Assembly: GCA_963786225.1 (NCBI GenBank)
Contig: CAWAYQ010000029.1
Span: forward strand, 62,001-126,000
DNA: 64,000 nt
DNA from: Flaviflagellibacter sp963786225
GTDB lineage: Bacteria > Pseudomonadota > Alphaproteobacteria > Rhizobiales > Methylopilaceae
Direction: 5' to 3'
Under the pieces are notes generated by a model. The model was not told where the DNA came from. It saw only the letters and a program-made list of their open reading frames with translations, and did not search any database. Positions within the stretch are counted from its first letter, which is position 1, and each line of letters opens with the position of its first letter. This document shows positions 8,259 through 16,862 of the stretch, one piece after another. The position numbers and the translations under genes are program-made.

Positions 8259-9307
8259 CCTCGATACCTCGGTCCGCGCCAGACGCCATCGGCGCGCATG
8301 AGGTCTATTAACATGCCTTCACGCAAGCCCCGGTCCGCGACGCGCAGCCGCGTGCAGGGGAAGGTGCGGCGCAAGGCTTCGAGAATGGCGCAGCCGGCAA
8401 GGACGAGATCGGCACGCTCGCGGCCGATACACGGGTTCGCGACGCGCTCCTCATAGGTCATGGCGCGCAGGCGTCCCACCACGTTGTCGATCTGCTCGAC
8501 AGTCAGCCAGACGCCGTCGACCTGACGGCGGTCGTAGCGCGGCAGGTCCATATGCACGCCGGCGAGCGTCGTTACAGTCCCGGACGTGCCGAGCATGTGG
8601 ACGCGCGAGCATGCCTTCCTCAGCGCTTCCTTTTCCGGAAAATCGTCGAGCATCGGAATGACGTCGGCGATCATCGCCTCGAACATCGCGTCGGTGACAT
8701 GCGTGCCGCCGTGCCGCTCGGCAAGATTGACGACGCCGACCGCGAGCGAAATCCAGGACCGGATGCGCGGTTCCCCGGAATAGCCGCCGCTGTGGCGGTC
8801 GAGCCAGACGAGTTCGGAGGAGCCGCCGCCGATGTCGAACAGCAGCACGCCGTCGGAGTTCGGATCCGCAAGCGGCGCGCAGCCGATGGAGGCCAGGCGG
8901 GCTTCGGTCGCGCGGTCGATGATTTCAAGATCGAGGCCGGTCTCTTCCAGAACGCGGGCGGAGAATTCCTCGCCGTTCTCGGCGGAACGGCAGGCCTCGG
9001 TCGCGATCAGCCGCGCGCGCTTCACGCCTCGCGCGACGATCTTGTCACGGCAGATTTTGAGGGCTTCCACGGCGCGGGTGATGGCCTCGTGCGACAGCCG
9101 TCCCGAAGTGCCCAGGCCTTCGCCAAGCCGGACGATGCGTGAAAACGCATCGACAACGCGAAACCCGTCCCAGATCGGACGGGCGATCAAGAGCCGGCAA
9201 TTATTGGTGCCGAGGTCCAAAGCCGCATAAAGGGCCTCGGTCCGACGTGCGGGCTGCGCGCCACGGGGCAGCGCCGCCGCAGTCGGGAGCGGAGCACGGT
9301 CGTCCAC
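8255..9307 (-). CDS. Ppx/GppA phosphatase family protein
   Basis: Exopolyphosphatase or guanosine pentaphosphate phosphohydrolase of the ASKHA fold. YAALDLGTNNCRLLIAR is the phosphate-1 motif, EACRSAENG follows, and LLFDIGGGSSELVW is the phosphate-2 motif. The frame stays open upstream to 9541, but that part overlaps the panB leader and looks non-protein-like. A GTG at 9307 preceded by GAAGGA gives a 350-residue protein of normal family length, so I chose it. It is coupled to rlmE by a 4-bp overlap, a pairing often seen in Rhizobiales. The substrate (polyP versus pppGpp) cannot be told apart here. Confidence 0.88.
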   Translation of the reverse strand: MDDRAPLPTAAALPRGAQPARRTEALYAALDLGTNNCRLLIARPIWDGFRVVDAFSRIVRLGEGLGTSGRLSHEAITRAVEALKICRDKIVARGVKRARLIATEACRSAENGEEFSARVLEETGLDLEIIDRATEARLASIGCAPLADPNSDGVLLFDIGGGSSELVWLDRHSGGYSGEPRIRSWISLAVGVVNLAERHGGTHVTDAMFEAMIADVIPMLDDFPEKEALRKACSRVHMLGTSGTVTTLAGVHMDLPRYDRRQVDGVWLTVEQIDNVVGRLRAMTYEERVANPCIGRERADLVLAGCAILEALRRTFPCTRLRVADRGLREGMLIDLMRADGVWRGPRYRG

Positions 9308-9543
9308 TTTTTTCCTTCGGGACGCGGCAGCTGACCTTCTGGTCGCGCCTGCCTCCAACGAGTTCAGTTGCTCAAAGTCTAGCAACACAGGGTGGCGAAG
9401 CAAGCCCGGCGGCTCAGGGGGCAGGCCCCCGGCCTTCCAAAGGCGATCTTTCCCTTCGATCTTGAGTTTTAACTTCGGTATGACGATGTGATTGCGGCCG
9501 GCCACGCAGCATGCTTCTGCCCGGCCGCACCACGGAGGCAAGA

Positions 9544-10371
9544 ATGTCGATTCAGGCCCAGATTCGCCGGATCACCGCACCCGAAATCTACGCCCGCAAG
9601 GGCGGCGAGCCCATCGTCACCCTGACGGCCTACCACGCTCATACGGCGGCCGTGGCCGACGACCTCGTGGAACTGCTGCTGGTCGGCGATTCGCTCGGCA
9701 TGGTCATGCACGGCTTCGAGACCACCGTGCCGGTGACGCTCGACATGATGATCCTGCAGGGGCAGGCGGTGGTGCGCGGTTCCAAGCACGCTCTCGTCGT
9801 TATCGACATGCCCTTCGGCTCCTATGAAGCGAGCCCGGCCGAAGCTTTCAAGGCCTGCACCCGGGTGCTGAAGGAAACCGGCGCCGGCGCCGTGAAGCTC
9901 GAAGGCGGCGTTCGCATGGCCGAAACCATCCGCTTCCTGACCGACCGCGGCGTGCCGGTGATGGCCCATATCGGGCTGACACCTCAATCGGTGCTGACTT
10001 TGGGAGGCTTCAGGGCCCAAGGACGCGACGAGAAGGATTGGGAACCAATTCTCAACGACGCCAGGGCAGTCGATCAGGCGGGCGCGTTTTCCATCGTCGT
10101 GGAGGGGGTGGCCGAGCCTCTGGGCGCCAAGATCACCGATCTCGTCAAAGCGCCGACCATCGGCATCGGCGCCTCGGCCGCCTGCGACGGCCAGATCCTC
10201 GTCATGGAAGACATGCTGGGCCTCAACGAGCGCGTGCCGAAATTCGTCAAGAAGTACGGCTCGCTCCGGGAGCACATCAGGGGCGCGATCGAAGGCTATG
10301 CGGCAGACGTGCGCGACCGCAGTTTCCCCGCAATCGAGCACACCTATTCCATGCGCAAGGCGGCGGAATAG
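9544..10371 (+). CDS. panB: 3-methyl-2-oxobutanoate hydroxymethyltransferase
   Basis: PanB transfers a hydroxymethyl group from methylene-THF to alpha-ketoisovalerate, giving ketopantoate, the first pantothenate step. The 275-residue TIM barrel has TAYHAHTAAVADD and the metal-binding LLVGDSLGMVMHG, then AGAVKLEGG and MAHIGLTPQSV around the active site, and GIGAS near the end. The ATG at 9544 has GGAGG seven bases upstream; an ATG at 9511 lacks such a site. No panC follows; the next gene is a divergent-side LysR regulator in the opposite orientation. Confidence 0.96.
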   Translation: MSIQAQIRRITAPEIYARKGGEPIVTLTAYHAHTAAVADDLVELLLVGDSLGMVMHGFETTVPVTLDMMILQGQAVVRGSKHALVVIDMPFGSYEASPAEAFKACTRVLKETGAGAVKLEGGVRMAETIRFLTDRGVPVMAHIGLTPQSVLTLGGFRAQGRDEKDWEPILNDARAVDQAGAFSIVVEGVAEPLGAKITDLVKAPTIGIGASAACDGQILVMEDMLGLNERVPKFVKKYGSLREHIRGAIEGYAADVRDRSFPAIEHTYSMRKAAE

Positions 10372-10407
10372 CGCCAAGGCCGGTTGGCCGCCGGCAAACC
10401 GGCCGCA

Positions 10408-11328
10408 TCATTGGAACTGCGACGGCTGCTCCGACGACATCAACTCGCTGCGCGCGACATCCATAACGATTATGGACAGAGCCCGCATGGTTTGACCCGC
10501 ATTGACGCTGTATTGCCAGTGCAGGGGCACTTTGACGTTCGTGCCGGGCTGAAGTTCAACGAGGGTGCCGTTCTTGAGGTAGGGCCGGGCCGCTATCTCC
10601 GGAACCAGGCCCCATCCCACGCCATCCAGGCACGCCTGGAGATAGCCCGAGAAAGACGGCACATAGTGCGGCGTGAGCTTCGCCGAGCTGTTGAACGTCG
10701 TCTTGATCCACTGGTAGGAGATGCTGTCCTTGCGGTCGAACAGAATACTGGGAGATTCATCCAGCGCTTTCGGATTCGTCCCGTCGGGAAAATGGGCCTT
10801 TATGAACTCCGGCGTCGCCGCGGGGACGTAATCGAGTGTTCCGATATTGACGATGCGGAAGCCGTGAACGGGCACGGCGTCCGCGGTTACCGCGGCAAGC
10901 GCTTCGCCCTTCCTGAGATACTCGGCCGTATATTCCTGATCGTCCGGGACGATATCAAACAGCACTTCCAGTTCGGCGCCGGCACGGGCGACGACCTTTG
11001 AAAACCACGTAGAAATGCTGTCGGCATTCACAGCTATTCTGATTTTTACGTGTTCGCCGGCCAACGTACTGCCCTCGCTTCTTAAACTCGCCACCAGATC
11101 ATGTTCGAGCACCTGGACCAGCTCGATATGGCGGAACAATTGAAATCCCGCCGTCGTCGCAGTGCAGGGTCTTCCTCGGACAATCAAAATTGCACCAATA
11201 CGCATTTCCAGCAGCTTAATGCGCTGGGAAATCGCCGACGGCGTTACGCTCAGTGTTTGCGCCGCCCCTTCGAACGATCCCTCTCGGACCACCGCTGCAA
11301 GCGCTCTCAGAAGATCGTAATCCAGCAC
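10408..11328 (-). CDS. LysR-type regulator, ArgP/LysG-like
   Basis: A 306-residue LysR protein. Its winged helix-turn-helix spans residues 3-60, with GSFEGAAQTLSVTPSAISQR as the DNA-reading part, followed by a periplasmic-binding-protein-like effector domain (about 90-300). Sequence layout resembles ArgP/IciA/LysG proteins, which sense lysine or arginine and drive LysE/ArgO exporters. That fits the neighbouring genes: it is divergent from a desaturase and a LysE-type exporter across 107 bp holding an inverted repeat. Effector identity is inferred from family and context only. Confidence 0.85.
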   Translation of the reverse strand: MLDYDLLRALAAVVREGSFEGAAQTLSVTPSAISQRIKLLEMRIGAILIVRGRPCTATTAGFQLFRHIELVQVLEHDLVASLRSEGSTLAGEHVKIRIAVNADSISTWFSKVVARAGAELEVLFDIVPDDQEYTAEYLRKGEALAAVTADAVPVHGFRIVNIGTLDYVPAATPEFIKAHFPDGTNPKALDESPSILFDRKDSISYQWIKTTFNSSAKLTPHYVPSFSGYLQACLDGVGWGLVPEIAARPYLKNGTLVELQPGTNVKVPLHWQYSVNAGQTMRALSIIVMDVARSELMSSEQPSQFQ

Positions 11329-11373
11329 CGCAGCTAAGCCCCACTAATCTGTCTACAGAATCATTAATTTTAC

Positions 11374-11414
11374 TTACCTATCAACCACCGATAGTTAACA
11401 TTTAGTTACCTATC
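11374..11414. promoter_or_regulatory. Candidate LysR operator: three TTACCTATC half-sites
   Basis: In the divergent region, TTACCTATC (11374-11382) faces GATAGTTAA (11390-11398) across 7 bp, an 8-of-9 inverted repeat. A third exact TTACCTATC sits at 11406-11414. Spacing and location suit a LysR recognition site plus activation site between the ArgP-like regulator and the desaturase. The surrounding DNA is clearly AT-rich compared with the rest of the window. Confidence 0.55.
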
Positions 11415-11435
11415 GTTGAGTTGAGGGCCTAATCC

Positions 11436-12338
11436 GTGTCCTACATGCCCACCAAGAAATATTACATGGCCGCATTCAGGTCATTGCCGAAAGATTCGCG
11501 CATAAATTCGGCGCTGATCTTGTCGTCCTATGTCGCGCAAATATTAATCGCGATTGCGATAGGCAATTATATGCTTAACGCGGGTGTAGAATATCGATTC
11601 TTCTTTGTCGCTCTATTAGCGTTTTTTATCGGAACGAGAATCCGCGGAATAAATAACATTCTCCACGAATGCAGCCATCTTAACTTCACAGAAAAGATGA
11701 TGGACAACGTGGTATTCGGGCGCATCGTAGCGGCCCTTCTACTTAAAACATACGAGGCGTACAAAGCAGAGCACATGAGTCATCATGCGCATCTGGGCGA
11801 TTACGAAAAGGATCTGGATTTTCATCATCATGAAAAATTCAGGTTTGAAGAAGAGCTGACCCCCAAGACGCTCGCCCGCCACATCATGACGCCGATCCTG
11901 GGCCTTCATCTCCCGAGTTACTTCAGCGTCGACCTGTCCGACCGGGACGGGCCGATCTACACAGCGCTCAAGGGCCTGGTTCTGGCGGCCGCCGCCGTCT
12001 ACCTCTTCATCGATCCCGTCGCGGCGCTGCTTCTGGTCGTGGTTCCTTTCGCCTGGATATATCCGGCATTGAACTACTGGACCGATTGTATCGACCACGG
12101 CGGCATTATGGAATCTGACGACGAACTTAAACAATCGCGGAATGTCGTCGTTAATCCTGTCCTCCGTTTCATATTTTTCCCGCGCAACGACTGCTATCAT
12201 CTGATCCATCATCTGTTTCCCGGCGTGCCGGTGAATCATTTCGATCAGGTCCATAAGCAATTGCTTGAGGATCCTCATTATCGTGAGGTAGCGGAACCAA
12301 GGGTCGCGACGGCGGCAAGCCTCGTGCCCGAAGTCTAG
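11436..12338 (+). CDS. Membrane fatty-acid-desaturase-superfamily protein
   Basis: A 300-residue membrane di-iron protein. The three histidine boxes are HECSH (77-81), HMSHHAH (113-119) and HLIHH (about 255-259), flanked by hydrophobic helices near 27-47, 53-68 and 164-195. The start is a GTG at 11436 after GAGGG. The superfamily includes lipid desaturases and hydroxylases and also amino-acid-derivative desaturases such as RtxC of rhizobitoxine synthesis. The next gene, 28 bp on, is a LysE-type amino-acid exporter, so a non-lipid substrate is possible. The first 400 bp are much more AT-rich than neighbouring genes, which suggests horizontal origin. Confidence 0.8.
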   Translation: MSYMPTKKYYMAAFRSLPKDSRINSALILSSYVAQILIAIAIGNYMLNAGVEYRFFFVALLAFFIGTRIRGINNILHECSHLNFTEKMMDNVVFGRIVAALLLKTYEAYKAEHMSHHAHLGDYEKDLDFHHHEKFRFEEELTPKTLARHIMTPILGLHLPSYFSVDLSDRDGPIYTALKGLVLAAAAVYLFIDPVAALLLVVVPFAWIYPALNYWTDCIDHGGIMESDDELKQSRNVVVNPVLRFIFFPRNDCYHLIHHLFPGVPVNHFDQVHKQLLEDPHYREVAEPRVATAASLVPEV

Positions 12339-12366
12339 TCGCGCCGGAGTCCAGGGGGAGACCTTC

Positions 12367-12990
12367 GTGCCGTTTCTGAGAGGGCTGGGGATGGCCGCCA
12401 GCCTGATCGTCGCGATTGGGCCGCAGAACGCATATCTCCTCAAATACGGTCTGGCGCGACACCGTTTCGTGTTCGCTATCGCGGCGATCTACATCGTCAT
12501 CGATGTGTGTCTGATCACTCTTGGAGCGGTCGGATTCGGGACTCTCATTGCGCAGCATCCGCTGCTCAAATTGTGTTTCGCCGTGCTCGCGGGAACTTTC
12601 TTCTTCGTTTTCGGCATCGCCGGCATCCGCAAGGCGCTGAGACCGGGAAAGATCGAGCCTCCCCAGAGTTCCGGAGCGGCCGCGTATTCAACCGCGATCC
12701 TTCTTTCGCTCGCCAATCCCGGCGTGCTTTTCGATACAATCGTTCTCATCGGCGGCTTTGCCGGCCAGTACGCCAACATCTACGATCGCCTTGCGTTTTC
12801 GGCCGGCGCCGCATTGGCGTCGTTTTCCTGGTTTGTCGCACTGGCGTGCCTGGCGTTCTTTGCCGGCGGCTACATCAACGAGCGAGCCTGGAAGTTTGTC
12901 GATCTCGCAATAGGCGTTTTGCTGATCGTTCTGGCCACCTCGATCATGCGGGATGCCCTGATCACGGCCCGCGAAATCGGATGGATCTGA
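12367..12990 (+). CDS. LysE/ArgO family amino-acid exporter
   Basis: A 207-residue protein with about six hydrophobic helices, GTG start. The N-terminal GPQNAYLLKYGLARHR and the mid-protein SLANPGVLFDTIVLIGG correspond to the ArgO/LysE signatures (GPQNAF..., LNPxxYLDTxVLIGG). The family exports basic or other amino acids from the cytoplasm. It follows the desaturase at 28 bp on the same strand and lies downstream of the divergent ArgP-like regulator, so the trio looks like one regulated unit. Substrate not determinable. Confidence 0.85.
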   Translation: MPFLRGLGMAASLIVAIGPQNAYLLKYGLARHRFVFAIAAIYIVIDVCLITLGAVGFGTLIAQHPLLKLCFAVLAGTFFFVFGIAGIRKALRPGKIEPPQSSGAAAYSTAILLSLANPGVLFDTIVLIGGFAGQYANIYDRLAFSAGAALASFSWFVALACLAFFAGGYINERAWKFVDLAIGVLLIVLATSIMRDALITAREIGWI

Positions 12991-13005
12991 GCCGCCGCAA
13001 TAGCC

Positions 13006-13872
13006 TCAGCGCTGTGCCGTGGCCGCGCCGAACTGCTCCGAGATGATGCGCTCTTCCATGCCGTGATCGGGGTCGTGAAGCATGACCATGCTGCGATCCC
13101 GGTCGAGGCGGACCACGACCTCGACGGCATTGCGGAATTCGGTGTGGTCGGCCACCGCCGACACCGGGCGCTTGTTGGCGTCGAGAACGCCGAACCGCAC
13201 CTCCGCCCGGTCGGGCAGGAGCGCGCCGCGCCAGCGCTTCGGCCGGAACGGATTGAGCGGCGTCAACGCCAGAAGATGGGCGTTCAGCGGGACGATCGGG
13301 CCGTAGGCCGAGTGGTTGTAGGCGGTCGAACCGGCCGGGGTCGCGACCAGGGCGCCGTCGCCGATCAATTCCTTCATGCGGATCGTGCCGTCGACCCAAA
13401 TCTCGAGCTTCGCCGCCTGATAGCTCTGGCGATAGAGCGAAACCTCGTTGATGGCGCGCGCGAAGTGGCGGTTTCCGTCCGTGTCGAGCACATGCATGAC
13501 GAGCGGGCGGATCGTGGTCGGCACCGCCTTTTCCAGGCGCTCGGGCAGGCCGTCCTCGCGGTAATCGTTCATCAGGAAGCCGACCGTGCCGCGGTGCATG
13601 CCGTAAATCGGCGTGCCTTTGTCCATGAGGCGGTGCAGGGCTTCCAGCATCAGTCCGTCACCGCCCAGGGCCACGACCACATCGGCCTGGTCGAGCGGGA
13701 CATTGCCGTAGGTGTGGGAAAGCCGGCGTGCGGCCGTGCGGGCCTCGTCGGCGCTCGAGGCGACGAAGGCGATCTTGGTGAACCGGGGCGCGACCGGGGG
13801 CGGCGGCTCCGCATGGAGACCGTCATCCACCACCAAACCATCCAGAGACGTAGACGTCGGCAATTGGTTCAC
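13006..13872 (-). CDS. nadK: NAD kinase
   Basis: NadK phosphorylates NAD+ to NADP+. The 288-residue protein has the GGDG motif at residues 70-73 (VVALGGDGLMLEALH), the NE/D-type INEVSLYRQ near 140 and GDGALVATPAGSTAYNHSAYG, the second conserved family block. Length is normal. The gene is convergent with the LysE exporter and divergent from cutA (66 bp apart). Confidence 0.95.
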   Translation of the reverse strand: MNQLPTSTSLDGLVVDDGLHAEPPPPVAPRFTKIAFVASSADEARTAARRLSHTYGNVPLDQADVVVALGGDGLMLEALHRLMDKGTPIYGMHRGTVGFLMNDYREDGLPERLEKAVPTTIRPLVMHVLDTDGNRHFARAINEVSLYRQSYQAAKLEIWVDGTIRMKELIGDGALVATPAGSTAYNHSAYGPIVPLNAHLLALTPLNPFRPKRWRGALLPDRAEVRFGVLDANKRPVSAVADHTEFRNAVEVVVRLDRDRSMVMLHDPDHGMEERIISEQFGAATAQR

Positions 13873-13938
13873 CGGCAGGAAATTAGCTTCGGAACGACAT
13901 ATAGGCTTCGCGTAAGGGCGAGCTTAACGGAGGCTTAC

Positions 13939-14256
13939 ATGCAGGAAACGGTTCTAGTCTACACCACCTGGCCGTCCGCGGGCGAGGCCGAGGCAGCGGG
14001 ACGGCGCCTCGTCGAGGACAAACTCTGCGCCTGCGCCAACATCCTGCCGGGTATGGTGTCGGTTTACGCCTGGCAGGGAAAGGTCGAGCGGGCCGGGGAG
14101 GCGGTGATGATCCTAAAGACCCGCCGCGAGCGTGCGACCGCCTTGATGGAGGCGGTAAGAGCCGCCCATCCCTACGACACGCCCGCGATACTGGAACTTC
14201 CGGTGACGGCCATCGACGCCGGCTACGGGGCCTGGATTGCCGCCGAGACGGCCTGA
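13939..14256 (+). CDS. cutA: Divalent-cation tolerance protein CutA
   Basis: A 105-residue protein with the CutA1 layout: VLVYTTWPSAGEAEAAGR, the conserved LCACANILPGMVSVYAWQGK and the C-terminal HPYDTPAILELPV. CutA forms a very stable ferredoxin-like trimer; its link to copper tolerance is old and its real role is unsettled. The ATG at 13939 follows ACGGAGG. The same frame is open far upstream only because it is the shadow of nadK. Confidence 0.93.
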   Translation: MQETVLVYTTWPSAGEAEAAGRRLVEDKLCACANILPGMVSVYAWQGKVERAGEAVMILKTRRERATALMEAVRAAHPYDTPAILELPVTAIDAGYGAWIAAETA

Positions 14257-14273
14257 CGTCAGAGGCCGGAACA

Positions 14274-15239
14274 TCAAAGAATGGGGTTCCAGGCCACGGG
14301 GACGAAGTGGTAGCGATCACCGTCCTTGGTGATATGGCCGGCGGCGGGGAAGGGGAAGTGATAGCCCTGAACCGGAATCCGGTCCGCGGCCGCCATGTCG
14401 AAGATGCGGCGACGCGTTTCCTCGGCCTTGGCGGCTTCCATGTCGACGGATGCGTGCCAGCCCGGATTGCGCACGAACAGGGCCGGGTGGTTCGACGTGT
14501 CGGACAGAACGAGCAATTGCTCCGAACCCGAACTCACGCGAAACGCCATGTGGCCCGGGGTATGCCCATGCGCCGCCAGCGATGTAATTCCGGGCACGAG
14601 TTCCTGATCGGCCGCATATTTCTTCACATCCTTGGCGATCGGGTCGAACACTTTGCGCACATTCGCAAAAGCCTGCTTCTGACTGTCCGGCGCACGGCTC
14701 ATTTCGCCTTCGTCGGTCCAGAATGCCCATTCAAGTTCCGGCACCTGAACCTCGGCGTTCGGGAAAGCGATCGCGCCCTCCTTGGTACGCAGGCCCAAAA
14801 TGTGATCGCCGTGGAAATGCGAGATCAGCACCGTATCGACGGCCTTCGGATCGATGCCCGCGGCCTGCATGTTCTCGATCAGCATGCCGGCCGTCGGCGC
14901 CATCTGGCCGCCCGTGCCGGTATCGATCAGGACGACACGCCGGCCCGTATTGACAATGAGCTGGGTGAACGGGATCGGAAGCTTGTCGGTCGGCAGATAC
15001 GCCGCCGTCAGCGCCGCCTTCACGTCGTCGAGCGAGGCGTTCCTGACAAAGCCCTCCTGAACCGGCCGCAGATTGATGCCGTCATTGATTGCGGTGAGTT
15101 CGAACTCGCCGACCTTGTAGCGGTAGATGCCGGGCACCTGGCGCCCGGCGGCGGGCGCGGCGGCATAAACCGGCATGGCCGGCGCGGCGGCCGTGAGGGC
15201 CAGCGCGCCGAGTGCGGCGCGGCGGGTGAAAACGGCCAT
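14274..15239 (-). CDS. Metallo-beta-lactamase-fold hydrolase, exported
   Basis: A 321-residue protein. The first 27 residues (FTRRAALGALALTAAAPA) resemble a twin-arginine signal. The zinc motif HFHGDH is at residues 141-146, then AHGHTPGHM supplies the next His, DTSNHP the bridging Asp and VQGYHFPFP the last His. The two-zinc set is complete. Similar periplasmic MBL proteins act as lactonases or unknown hydrolases; nothing fixes the substrate. Convergent with cutA; the gene upstream runs the other way. Confidence 0.85.
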   Translation of the reverse strand: MAVFTRRAALGALALTAAAPAMPVYAAAPAAGRQVPGIYRYKVGEFELTAINDGINLRPVQEGFVRNASLDDVKAALTAAYLPTDKLPIPFTQLIVNTGRRVVLIDTGTGGQMAPTAGMLIENMQAAGIDPKAVDTVLISHFHGDHILGLRTKEGAIAFPNAEVQVPELEWAFWTDEGEMSRAPDSQKQAFANVRKVFDPIAKDVKKYAADQELVPGITSLAAHGHTPGHMAFRVSSGSEQLLVLSDTSNHPALFVRNPGWHASVDMEAAKAEETRRRIFDMAAADRIPVQGYHFPFPAAGHITKDGDRYHFVPVAWNPIL

Positions 15240-15469
15240 GTCGAAATCTCCCGTGTTGCTTGGCGCCGACGGCGCGCGGTCGAGGCATAACCCAAGAGTG
15301 CCCCGTTCTGTTGGTTTTGGACGTCACGTCTTCGTGACGCCAGGGGAGTTGTGCCTGAACTTCCTTCCCCGGGCCTCAACTTTCTTTCCTGGGGCAAGGA
15401 ACGTGACCGGAAGCCGGGCGTTGAGCCTCGTCGTTGCGTCGTGAAGCGGCATTGGCAGGGGAGCTGGCG

Positions 15470-15685
15470 ATGAATATAGGCGAACTGACCAACGAGCAGT
15501 TGCAGCGGGCGATTGTGGGGCGCCTGACGTCCGGCGATCTCGACCTCCTGATGCGGGAGGCCGGACGCCGTGGCATGGATATCAATCTTACCTATGAAGA
15601 ACTCCGCGGCGCCAAGCAGGAAAAGGCGCTGGTCATCCGTTCGCGCATCACTTTCCAGCCCATGCTCGCCGAGATTAGCCGCTGA
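15470..15685 (+). CDS. Small hypothetical protein (71 aa)
   Basis: A 71-residue, mixed-charge, apparently cytoplasmic helical protein (NIGELTNEQLQRAIVGRLTS start). The ATG at 15470 follows GGGGAG. It ends 11 bp before the ROK-like kinase gene on the same strand, so the two are likely coexpressed. No motif recognised. Confidence 0.55.
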   Translation: MNIGELTNEQLQRAIVGRLTSGDLDLLMREAGRRGMDINLTYEELRGAKQEKALVIRSRITFQPMLAEISR

Positions 15686-15696
15686 GGGAGCGAGGG

Positions 15697-16770
15697 TTGG
15701 CAGTGAACGATCAGGCAAACACACACGTCATTGCCGCGCACGGTGCCGCGCAATTGCCCGGCATCGTGCTCGACAGCTACAATGTGGAAGCGAAGGACGG
15801 CGACGGTTTCATCGGCGACCGGGCCTCCAACCGCGCCTTCCGCGCCATTCTCGAAGACCTGCGCAAGGGCGCACGGAAGAAGGGTGAAGACCCGCTCGGC
15901 GATGTTACGAGCGCCGAGATTACGAAGAAGCGGCTCGACAAGGCCATCGCCGGCGACGACATCGAAGCTGCGGGCATCGTGCTCGGAACCGTCGAGGAAT
16001 ATGCCAACGCCCTGGCCGGCGTCATTACACATTATCTCAAGCTGAAGGATTGGAAGGACACCGAACGCATCGCCGTGGGCGGCGGGCTTCGCGGCAGCCG
16101 CGTGGGCGAGCTTTCGATCGGCCGTGCTTCCATCATCCTGAAATCCGCAGGCGTGAACGTTGAACTTCGTCCGATCCGGCACGATCCCGACGAAGCCGGT
16201 CTGATCGGTGTGTTGCATCTTGCGCCGTCATGGTTGTTCGCGGGCTATGACGCCATTCTCGGAGTCGATATCGGAGGCACAAATTTTCGCACCGGCATTG
16301 TCGCGCTGAACCAGAAAGACGGCGGCGATCTCTCCAAAATCTCCATTGCTCAGTTCGACCTCTGGCGGCACCGCGATGAAAAGCCGACACGTGAAGTCGC
16401 CGTGAAAAAGCTGATCGAGATGCTGGAAGGCCTGATCTCCTACGCCTCCAAGAACAGCATCAAGCTTGCGCCCTTCATCGGCATAGGCTGTCCGGGCCTC
16501 ATCAATCCCGACGGCTCGATCGAACGCGGATCCCAGAACCTTCCGGGCAATTGGGCGTCGAGCAAATTCCACCTGCCGACCCTCATTCGCGACGCCATTC
16601 CGAAAATCGGCGGTCACGACACAGCCATCGTGATGCACAATGACGCGGTGGTTCAGGGTTTGAGTGAGCTTCCCGACATGCAGGACGTGAAACGCTGGGG
16701 TGTGCTCACGATCGGGACCGGGCTCGGCAATGCGCGGTTCTCACAGCCTGCCGACCCTCGGAAGACGTGA
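15697..16770 (+). CDS. ROK-family sugar-kinase-like protein
   Basis: 357 residues. The second half is a ROK/ASKHA domain: ILGVDIGGTNFRTGIVAL (phosphate-1), IGIGCPGLINPDGSIERG, NDAVVQGLSE and IGTGLGNARF near the C-terminus. The N-terminal half carries an alphaproteobacteria-type extension (GDGFIGDRASNRAFRAILED) rather than a DNA-binding domain. The protein stops shortly after GNARF, which shortens the usual small C-terminal helix, though this may be normal for the subgroup. Start is TTG 15697 or GTG 15703, both after a GGGAG-rich region. Substrate uncertain; glucokinase-like by motif only. Confidence 0.7.
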   Translation: MAVNDQANTHVIAAHGAAQLPGIVLDSYNVEAKDGDGFIGDRASNRAFRAILEDLRKGARKKGEDPLGDVTSAEITKKRLDKAIAGDDIEAAGIVLGTVEEYANALAGVITHYLKLKDWKDTERIAVGGGLRGSRVGELSIGRASIILKSAGVNVELRPIRHDPDEAGLIGVLHLAPSWLFAGYDAILGVDIGGTNFRTGIVALNQKDGGDLSKISIAQFDLWRHRDEKPTREVAVKKLIEMLEGLISYASKNSIKLAPFIGIGCPGLINPDGSIERGSQNLPGNWASSKFHLPTLIRDAIPKIGGHDTAIVMHNDAVVQGLSELPDMQDVKRWGVLTIGTGLGNARFSQPADPRKT

Positions 16771-16862
16771 GCTATGGGGGCGTGCCGATCGATTGACCCA
16801 CTGGGTGTTTCGTAACTCTAATGGCCCGTCTGGCGTATTCCGCATCGAACGAGGCATGAACA

